Shown one piece after another: positions 51,990-58,405 of a stretch of 61,688 nucleotides of DNA (position 1 is the stretch's first letter; the number at the start of each line of letters is the position of its first letter). The translations under genes were made by a program, and so were the position numbers. The notes under the pieces were generated by a model, which was not told where the DNA came from, did no database searches, and was given only the letters and a program-made list of their open reading frames with translations. The DNA is from Candidatus Yanofskyibacteriota bacterium (GTDB taxonomy: Bacteria; Patescibacteria; Paceibacteria; 2-02-FULL-40-12; IGHO2-12-FULL-4). The DNA is taken from NCBI GenBank assembly GCA_016185525.1, contig JACPNK010000003.1:1-61688 (forward strand). The letters run 5' to 3'.

Positions 51990-53216
51990 TTATTTAACCA
52001 GCTGTAGATAATCACCATGCACCCAAGCATCTTTGCTCTGGTATTTAATCTTATGCCACAAACCTGACTGACTTAAACTTTCTATAATGCTCCCTGCCGG
52101 CAACTTGCCCAAAAGCGCGCTTGAAGTGGCGGCTAATGCCCTCACATTAAGCTGGTCTGTGTCAAAAACTTTATACTTCTTCAATGCGGAGACCGGAGCA
52201 GGAGTTGAAGATACGACATTTTTTCTTGAGTAATCCGGTATTTGATTTACGGAAGTGTAGTCAGAACCTTTCGGATACCAGTTAAATTCATTGGTGTTGA
52301 TACAGAAGACTTTTTTGAAGAAATTGGGATCGTCAGCAACAGCTTGCTCACCGGAGGTATTTACCCAGTGAAGTTTGCCGGTATCTTCGCCTGTCGTTTC
52401 CACGCCGTAGACTTTTTTGTCATTGGTCTCGCAGTTTCTGAAAAGACCGGAAGTTACAAAGACATCTCTGGTTACAGATGTGGTGCCCTTCACTTTAGAA
52501 AATCCTCCAAGATGACCGTAAAATCCGAATATGGCGGGGTTTAAAAATAATCTTTTATAACCGTGTGGATTAACTATGTAAACATCGGGGTCGCTTGAAC
52601 CGGCAGCACTAATAACGTCACCGTCTTTCAAACTTACATTGGCTAAGCTGACAAACCCTCGCGAGGCCGGTGTTGCTTGTCCCGAGCTTGTCGAGGGGGC
52701 CGGGGTTGGAGTTGCTTGCGGTGAGCTTGTCGAAACCGGTGTGGGAGTTGGTGTTTTCGCAGGCGTGGTTGTCCCACCGCCACCACTGCTAGGAGGACTA
52801 GTGGTGGTAGTGGTGGCAGAAGAACCAGCAATGGAACCGGTGCTTTCGCAAGAAGTTGACCTGGGAGTAACTATGATAGTTTTGGTAGCGTCAGCGTTAA
52901 TAGTAAGCCGTGACGCAGTAGCTCCACAAACAAAGCCGTAACCGCTGTCGTTGTCCAGATATAATTTACTTGCCGATGAAAGAACTATTTTTTGGCCGGA
53001 AATAACGCTTATAGTAATTGTGGTATTCGTAGTTGTTACCTCGTTTACTATGGAATTGGCTTCTATGGTAATATCACCGACACCCAAGTTTACAGTGGTG
53101 TCTTCAGAAAAAGTAACGGTTGTCGCTTTTGCTTCGTTGATTCCGACCAATAACAGTCCCGCCGCTAAAATGGTAACGAGTAAGGAGAGAAAGAAATTAG
53201 TCTTTAATAATTTCAT
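51990..53216 (-). CDS. Secreted protein: YKRLFLNP-type domain and C-terminal SH3b domain
   Basis: 408 residues. Signal peptide about 1-31. Residues 32-125 are a beta-rich repeat part with two Cys (97 and 123). A Thr/Pro linker (140-185) includes STSSGQA, coded by a GC-rich repeat. Residues 195-330 are the shared unnamed domain (DPDVYIVNPHGYKRLFLNP, Cys262, Cys305). Residues 346-408 are an SH3b domain (VFDTDQLNVRA, GLWHKIKYQSKDAWVHGDYLQL), which can bind cell-wall peptides. So the shared domain occurs with PG_binding_1 in one protein and SH3b in another. Confidence 0.85.
   Translation of the reverse strand: MKLLKTNFFLSLLVTILAAGLLLVGINEAKATTVTFSEDTTVNLGVGDITIEANSIVNEVTTTNTTITISVISGQKIVLSSASKLYLDNDSGYGFVCGATASRLTINADATKTIIVTPRSTSCESTGSIAGSSATTTTTSPPSSGGGGTTTPAKTPTPTPVSTSSPQATPTPAPSTSSGQATPASRGFVSLANVSLKDGDVISAAGSSDPDVYIVNPHGYKRLFLNPAIFGFYGHLGGFSKVKGTTSVTRDVFVTSGLFRNCETNDKKVYGVETTGEDTGKLHWVNTSGEQAVADDPNFFKKVFCINTNEFNWYPKGSDYTSVNQIPDYSRKNVVSSTPAPVSALKKYKVFDTDQLNVRALAATSSALLGKLPAGSIIESLSQSGLWHKIKYQSKDAWVHGDYLQLVK
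52669..52741. repeat. In-frame GAGCTTGTCGA-type repeat pair in the linker
   Basis: GAGCTTGTCGAGG (from 52684) and GAGCTTGTCGAAA (from 52723) are direct copies 39 nt apart, of the CTTCGACAAGCTC repeat type seen in many bacteria. One codes STSSGQA. Confidence 0.55.
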
Positions 53217-53245
53217 TATGAATAGGTAGTTAAAAATTTTTATTT

Positions 53246-53565
53246 TTATTGTATGCTCTGAATCGTTTTGACAACTTGGGAATCAGGTCTCATATTTTCC
53301 CAGAATAAGACTTGCTTTTTACTTATTGTCATCTGGTCTTTGGGTCCATGCGGCTCTATCGCCCCCAACTTAACTAGTTGGCCGGCGCCGTTGTCATCTA
53401 TCTTGACATAGTAAACATCAGATAAAATCAAGTAATCCTGATTGGCATTTTTTAAGCGTCCGAGTCGGTCAAAAGAGATGACCCAATAGCGCCGGCAAGA
53501 AATCCGATTATAACCAGACCAACTATAACAATAGGAAAGTTCTTGCTCCGAGTCATGGGCGTCAT
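53246..53565 (-). pseudogene. Small membrane-anchored protein with a frameshift
   Basis: From ATG 53565 (or 53556) the frame encodes MTPMTRSKNFPIVIVGLVIIG, a membrane anchor, then stops after LLTDSDA. The conserved-looking rest (LKNANQDYLILSDVYYVKID to QVVKTIQSIQ, down to 53246) is in another frame; adding one nucleotide between about 53450 and 53490 joins them. A long frame from 53587 without an anchor also exists but is less credible. The gene overlaps no other and follows the fiber-like gene by 12 nt. Confidence 0.65.
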
Positions 53566-53577
53566 TCTCTAAATTAA

Positions 53578-54534
53578 TTAATGGCATCGAACGGTGCTAA
53601 GAGTCGGTGTAGCGACACCCTGGTAAAAGCGCATATAAATCCATGCCCCTGTCGTAGATTTAAGTTGGAAACAAGTGCCCGTGGTCGCGGAATCATTGCC
53701 GCCGAAGTAAAAACTGGCTGTGCCCGTGCCGGGACCGACAAACCGCGCGGTATAACCTGCCCCGCCGGAAGCGGAAGCAGTAGTGGTGCCGACAGTTAGT
53801 TGGCTGGTTAATATCAAATCGCCGACAAACGAATGGGAAGCGGCCGTATCAAGTATAAATCTGCCCGATGCTTGAAGATTACCGGCAATAGAAGCCTTGC
53901 CGTCAACCTCTAAAGCCCCTGATATAAGAAGGTCGTTGGCAGAATCAAGTTCTCCGGTAGTACCAGTTGTATTGGTTCCAAATCTTGAATAAGCAACCGA
54001 GGCGCCGCCCGCAACTTGAATAGAATTCGAGGTCAGAAAGTAACCAGCAGAAGCCGTACTCCCAACCTCAAGACCTCTGTCAAATTGAGCCGAAGCATCA
54101 ACCTCCAGACGGCCTGTTATTAAGAGGTCGTTGGAGCTGCTTCTTAGAAAACTGTTGGAAGTAGTGTTGGTTCCAATCCTGTTATAGGCGGCAGAAGCCA
54201 CTCCACCGATTTGAATGGTATTTGCGGTCATTAAGTACGATGCCGAAGCGGTACCTTGAACCTCAAATACGGTAGACGGCGCGCCGCGAACACCTATTCT
54301 AGAGTTTGTGCTGTCGCCAAAAAAGTAGCTGGTGCCGGCGGCGTTTTGAAATTGGACGGATGTGGCAGAGTTAGAAGCGGGATTTACAAGAAAAGTGCCG
54401 GTTGTACTTAAATTAGTTCCGATCGTGCTGGCCGCATTTGCGGCGAGAGCAAAGACAAAAACAAAAGAAAAGACTACAAAAACTGTAGCCATTGTGTAGA
54501 CAATCGACCCCAAGAGACCTTTAGGTTTATTCAT
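53578..54534 (-). CDS. Secreted fiber-like repeat protein
   Basis: 318 residues. Signal peptide about 1-35 (VFVFALAANA). Low-complexity Ser/Thr/Ala/Gly body with two tandem ~65-residue modules, residues 95-159 and 160-222 (TASASYLMTANTIQIGG, TASAGYFLTSNSIQVAGG; each ends NDLLITGRLEVDASA or NDLLISGALEVDGKA). The C terminus has two Cys (TGTCFQLKSTTG and TVRCH), perhaps a trimerisation or disulfide end. Such proteins are abundant in Parcubacteria and resemble phage tail-fibre bodies; likely surface filament or adhesin. It has its own promoter. Confidence 0.75.
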   Translation of the reverse strand: MNKPKGLLGSIVYTMATVFVVFSFVFVFALAANAASTIGTNLSTTGTFLVNPASNSATSVQFQNAAGTSYFFGDSTNSRIGVRGAPSTVFEVQGTASASYLMTANTIQIGGVASAAYNRIGTNTTSNSFLRSSSNDLLITGRLEVDASAQFDRGLEVGSTASAGYFLTSNSIQVAGGASVAYSRFGTNTTGTTGELDSANDLLISGALEVDGKASIAGNLQASGRFILDTAASHSFVGDLILTSQLTVGTTTASASGGAGYTARFVGPGTGTASFYFGGNDSATTGTCFQLKSTTGAWIYMRFYQGVATPTLSTVRCH

Positions 54535-54610
54535 GTTACTTTTTATTTTTCCAACATTCCGGCCATTTTTTAGTAAGGACCGAAATCTTGAATATCAACA
54601 ATTAACTCTA

Positions 54611-54640
54611 ATTATAAAATAGCTTCTATGGGTAGCGCAA
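54611..54640 (-). promoter_or_regulatory. Sigma70-type promoter for the fiber-like gene
   Basis: Minus strand: TTGCGC (54635-54640), 18-nt spacer, TATAAT (54611-54616), about 75 nt before the ATG at 54534. Confidence 0.65.
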
Positions 54641-54661
54641 GAGCCAATTTGTGGATAACTT

Positions 54662-54702
54662 AAGTGTTTGTCCAAAAGTGTAACGATTGGTTACAAACAC
54701 TT
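54662..54702. other. Intergenic hairpin just after the TPR gene stop
   Basis: AAGTGTTTGT (54662-54671) pairs with ACAAACACTT (54693-54702), with an inner GTAAC/GTTAC stem. There is no T run, so it is not a standard terminator. 54535-54661 otherwise holds the promoter only. Confidence 0.6.
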
Positions 54703-54703
54703 A

Positions 54704-56536
54704 CTACTTAGATAATGTTTGGACTTCAGAAATCTCTAACATTTTCTGAATCTCCGGCGCTGTGTTTCCCAGCTCCATCGCCCTTTTCAGATAAAACACG
54801 GCCGTTTTGTAGTCGCCTTTGATAAAATAAGCCGTGCCGGCCAAAGCGCTTATGTCGGGATTATTTAAATCGTCACCGAGATAATAAGCCACGGTATTGA
54901 TAGCTTCTTCCGGCTTATTAAGAGCTATCTGGGTATAGGCGTACCTGACCACATATTCGGTAACGGGGTAAAATTCTATTACTTTTTTAAACATAGCTCC
55001 CGCCTCTTCCAATCGGTTTTGTTTAGCGTAAAGTTCCGCTAAATTTATCTGCGCATTGACAGCATCGGGATTAAGCTCCAGCGACCTTAAATATTTTTCT
55101 TCGGCCAGCTTCTGATTGCCTTCATGGTCGGCAATTATGCCCCAGAGATTTTGAACACGAGAGTTGTCTTCATAAATACCCAGAGCAATGTTGAGCTGTT
55201 CTTTGGCTTCATCCCACTCATCATACTTTACATGCACCGCCGCCATAGCCATTCTGGCGATTAAACTGTTGGGCGCTTCTTTGAGCGTCGCCGTAAACAA
55301 AGTCCTTGCGTCGTACCAGTCCCTGTTGCGTATTACGGTTCTGGCGCTGAAAAATACTATTATCAAAGCCAAAAAAACATATACAACCTTTTTGCTGATT
55401 TTTTCAGATAACTTAAGCAACAGATAAGAAAAAAGGAGAAGAAAGCCAAAGGAAGGAAAATACATCAGACGCTCGCCCATTATCGTGCCGACCGGTTTAA
55501 TCAAGTTGGAAATTATCAAGTAAGGCGCCAAAAAGACAAGGGCCCCGAATGCGCCAAGCGGCTGGCGTATTCGTTTGGAAATCAAAAGCCACAACAAAAA
55601 GACAAAAAAACCGGCGCCAATCAGAAAAGTCGGGTCGGTAAAACTGCTGACCGGCGAGATGGCGCTGTATGAGTAATCCGCCGAAAGGCGGACCGGCCAG
55701 ACAAGCCGCTCAAGATACATATAAAGCACTTTGAAAGCCGTAAGAATTCTCTCTTTAAGCGGCAGAAATTTTAAATGGTTTCCGACAATAGTCGTGGAGA
55801 CATCGCCGAAAAAATAAGCGCCTAGGGCTTTATAACGCAATAAGGCATAAATAAAAATTGCCGGCGCAAAAACAAAAGTTCTTTTTATAGCCGGAAAAAA
55901 CCTGTTCCTTAACAACGCCCAGTCAATATAAAAAATAATCGGCAAAACCATCAAGGCAACCTCTTTGCTAAGCAAAGCAAAAAGAAAGGCGACAGAGCTT
56001 AGTAGTGAGTCTTTTTTAGTAAAGAAGTAAATAGCGGCTAGAGACCAGAAAAACGCCAGAAGCTCGGCCCGTCCGACAAGTGAAGTAACCGCTTCGGTAT
56101 GGATCGGATGAACCAAAAACAAAAGAAAGGTCGCATATGACAAAAACCTGTTTTTAAACAAGCGGTTAACCAGCCAAAAAAGAAGAAAAGAGTTAAAAGC
56201 ATGGATGATTATATTCACCACGCGAAAACCGGCCGCCTCCTGAAAACTCGTGGCGGAAACGGGAAGAATCGCGTCATTTATAAAATGATTAACGGCGTAA
56301 GAAGCCATTGTAAATGGCCGGAAGAGGCCTAGTTTTGCCAAAAGGTGGTAAGGAGAAACAAACAAATTAAAGAAGTTGGATGAATCTTTCAGGTCGCCCC
56401 TATTTTGAATAACCGCCACGTCATCAAAAGTGAAATCGTTAAAAATGCCGTTGCCGAAAACCAAGAAAGACAAAACAAGAGCGACCACAAACACAAAAAT
56501 CAGCTCGTTGTTTCTAACAAAATTCATAAAAAACAA
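54704..56536 (-). CDS. GT-C membrane protein with TPR repeats (TMTC-like)
   Basis: 610 residues. About 10 TM segments in the first ~400 residues; NDFTFDDVAVIQNRGDL in the first outer loop carries the acidic pair of TMTC-like O-mannosyltransferases, with LFRPFTMASYAVNHF after it. Residues ~420-605 are TPRs (AKEQLNIALGIYED, EEKYLRSLELNPDAVNAQINLAELYAKQN, AVFYLKRAMELGN). Probably a protein O-glycosyltransferase using a lipid-linked sugar. It is the last of three GT-C genes in one minus-strand unit. Confidence 0.82.
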   Translation of the reverse strand: MFFMNFVRNNELIFVFVVALVLSFLVFGNGIFNDFTFDDVAVIQNRGDLKDSSNFFNLFVSPYHLLAKLGLFRPFTMASYAVNHFINDAILPVSATSFQEAAGFRVVNIIIHAFNSFLLFWLVNRLFKNRFLSYATFLLFLVHPIHTEAVTSLVGRAELLAFFWSLAAIYFFTKKDSLLSSVAFLFALLSKEVALMVLPIIFYIDWALLRNRFFPAIKRTFVFAPAIFIYALLRYKALGAYFFGDVSTTIVGNHLKFLPLKERILTAFKVLYMYLERLVWPVRLSADYSYSAISPVSSFTDPTFLIGAGFFVFLLWLLISKRIRQPLGAFGALVFLAPYLIISNLIKPVGTIMGERLMYFPSFGFLLLFSYLLLKLSEKISKKVVYVFLALIIVFFSARTVIRNRDWYDARTLFTATLKEAPNSLIARMAMAAVHVKYDEWDEAKEQLNIALGIYEDNSRVQNLWGIIADHEGNQKLAEEKYLRSLELNPDAVNAQINLAELYAKQNRLEEAGAMFKKVIEFYPVTEYVVRYAYTQIALNKPEEAINTVAYYLGDDLNNPDISALAGTAYFIKGDYKTAVFYLKRAMELGNTAPEIQKMLEISEVQTLSK

Positions 56537-56572
56537 CTTGATTAGGTTAATTAGTATAATTAGAATAATTTT

Positions 56573-58405
56573 TTATTCGACGGTTAACTGTTGAATAAGC
56601 TGTTGTATCAACCTTCCTGTCTCAAGATCAACACTGGAATATTTCAACCCTTCTTTTAAATCGGCAATCGCTTTTTCTTTGTTATTTAAAGCGAGGTAAA
56701 CAAGCGCGGAGTTGTAATAGACACGAGGATTGCCAGGAAGAAGCATTTTTAATTTTTCCATATTCGCCGCCGCTTGAACTAAATCGCCCTGTTGGGCGTA
56801 GATAACCGCCAAATCTTGATATGGATAGAAAAAGCTAGGGTCAATTTCTATGGCCTTGTTAAACTCGGCAATCGCGCCCTTAATATCGCCTCGCGACCGT
56901 AGTATGCTTCCGATGTTAAAATGTGGCTGGGCAAAAATATCACCGGCTTCAACCGCTTTTCTGTAATAAACTTCGGCTTGTTCTTTATCGCCCTGGTTGA
57001 AATACTGATTGCCCAGATTGTTATTTATTCTGGCATTGTCCGGTTCATATTCTAAAATATTTTTGTAAAACTCAACCGGTTTGCCCCAAACAATATTGCG
57101 CTGAATGGATTGGTAGGCAAAAAAGGAGAAATAGGCAATGAGACCAATGACAAATGACAAATGACAAATGACAAATTTTTTACTTCTAAAATACTCAAAA
57201 AGTTTGACCAGATAGAAAGAAACTATCAGCCAGAAACCGACCATCGGCAGATAAAGCCAGTGTTCGTACATTAAAGCGTTAATCGGCGTAATTCCGGAGA
57301 CTGGAGCAAGGGCAACGAAGAACCAAAGCGCTCCCAAAAGCCAAATCCTGACATCGGATGCCGGAACGACATCCGATGTCCTTAAATTCTTATAAAACCT
57401 GTATGCCAAACGCCAAACGCCAAACGCCAACAACAATGCTATCAGCCACACCGGCCATTGAAATAACGAAGTGTATATCTTAACGCTTCGCTCCATGTGA
57501 AGCCCGACGGGAGCAACAAGGAGTTTTAAGTATTCCCAAAGTATCGGCAGAAAGGTAAAGATCCTAACATGCAAATTTTCAGAATAAACATTTTGCTGGG
57601 AATAAAAATTAAGCGTGTTCTGAAAATTTAAAACCGTGAGCCGTAAAATACCGTAAACGATAACCACCGCAAAATACGGCCATGTTTTTAAAAGTCCTTG
57701 TTTTAATGATTTTATTAAGGTCCGACCAACTGTTGGACGTTGAACGTCCCACAGTTGGATATAGAAAAAAACGAGAGCCAGAAATGGGAAAACTATAGCC
57801 GTTTCACGGCTTAAAAGGCTTAAAACCAAAGAGCCTATAATTAGTAGACGGTAACCAAAAGACGACGTTTTGACATCGGATGTCCGCTGGACATCCGATG
57901 TCGTTAATTCTGACTTGCAGAAAAACAATAAACCTAAGAGCATAAACATCGCCGCCAAAGCATCCCCCCTTCCGGAAATGTATGTTATCGCTTCGGTTTG
58001 CAGAGGGTGGATTAAGAAAAACAAAGCAGTCAAAAAAGCAAACGGGTCTTTTTTGAAAGCCCGCCTTATAAGCCAAAAAACGAGAACAGAGTTAAATATA
58101 TGTATCGCATTGCTGGTCAAGTGGTAAAGCAACGGTTTCACTCCGGATATAATATAGTTGAGAGTAAATGTAAAAAACAGGAACGGCCGGTAGTAGTTGC
58201 TCTTCAGCCCTATCCCCGCCAGAACGTCGTGAGTAAACCAAAATTTGACATTATCCCAGCTCACCGAATGAACAAAACTATTATTGATTATCCAGTCGTC
58301 GTCGTCCCAAAATAACCCGTTGTTTATGTTGAACGAGTACACAAAACCGCCGGCAATAATCAGAGCAATCACCGCAAGTCCTGTTTTATTTTTCAGTAAA
58401 TTCAT
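56573..58405 (-). CDS. GT-C membrane protein with TPR repeats (TMTC-like), four repeat-derived segments
   Basis: 610 residues. About 10 TM segments; LFWDDDDWIINNSFVH is the outer-loop acidic motif and NYYRPFLFFTFTLNY follows, as in TMTC proteins. TPRs fill ~440-605 (QAEVYYRKAVEAGD, AIAEFNKAIEIDPSFFYPY). Four in-frame repeat segments are present: LTTSDVQRTSDV (57872-57910), LRTSDVVPASDV (57350-57383), LWDVQRPTVGRT (57726-57758) and CHLSFVIG (57144-57178), all in the TM half. It overlaps the next gene by 20 nt and lies 36 nt before the other TPR gene. Confidence 0.82.
   Translation of the reverse strand: MNLLKNKTGLAVIALIIAGGFVYSFNINNGLFWDDDDWIINNSFVHSVSWDNVKFWFTHDVLAGIGLKSNYYRPFLFFTFTLNYIISGVKPLLYHLTSNAIHIFNSVLVFWLIRRAFKKDPFAFLTALFFLIHPLQTEAITYISGRGDALAAMFMLLGLLFFCKSELTTSDVQRTSDVKTSSFGYRLLIIGSLVLSLLSRETAIVFPFLALVFFYIQLWDVQRPTVGRTLIKSLKQGLLKTWPYFAVVIVYGILRLTVLNFQNTLNFYSQQNVYSENLHVRIFTFLPILWEYLKLLVAPVGLHMERSVKIYTSLFQWPVWLIALLLAFGVWRLAYRFYKNLRTSDVVPASDVRIWLLGALWFFVALAPVSGITPINALMYEHWLYLPMVGFWLIVSFYLVKLFEYFRSKKFVICHLSFVIGLIAYFSFFAYQSIQRNIVWGKPVEFYKNILEYEPDNARINNNLGNQYFNQGDKEQAEVYYRKAVEAGDIFAQPHFNIGSILRSRGDIKGAIAEFNKAIEIDPSFFYPYQDLAVIYAQQGDLVQAAANMEKLKMLLPGNPRVYYNSALVYLALNNKEKAIADLKEGLKYSSVDLETGRLIQQLIQQLTVE
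57144..57178. repeat. In-frame AATGACA microsatellite-like repeat
   Basis: Four AATGACA units in tandem; codes KFVICHLSFVIG on the minus strand. Confidence 0.85.
57350..57383. repeat. Palindromic element, diverged copy (SDV family)
   Basis: GACATCGGATG and CATCCGATGTC arms, 9-nt loop; codes LRTSDVVPASDV. Same 12-residue, 36-nt unit as the copies at 57872 and 58955. Confidence 0.85.
57726..57758. repeat. In-frame 16-bp palindrome, one mismatch
   Basis: CCAACTGTTGGACGTT and AACGTCCCACAGTTGG are inverted copies around one G; codes LWDVQRPTVG. Confidence 0.8.
57872..57910. repeat. 39-nt palindromic element, copy 1 (identical to 58955-58993)
   Basis: 14-bp perfect arms (GACATCGGATGTCC and its complement, 57873-57886 and 57890-57903) and 3-nt loop; the flanking T and GTTAATT are also identical to copy 2. 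Codes LTTSDVQRTSDV. Confidence 0.95.

Noticed and set aside
54650..54658. A perfect DnaA-box sequence (TTATCCACA on the minus strand)
   Set aside because: It stands alone, without further boxes, dnaA/dnaN genes or an AT-rich unwinding region, so an origin is not supported.
57144..57178. Tandem AATGACA units as a CRISPR-like array
   Set aside because: Units are 7 nt, without spacers, in a coding frame, and no cas gene is present.
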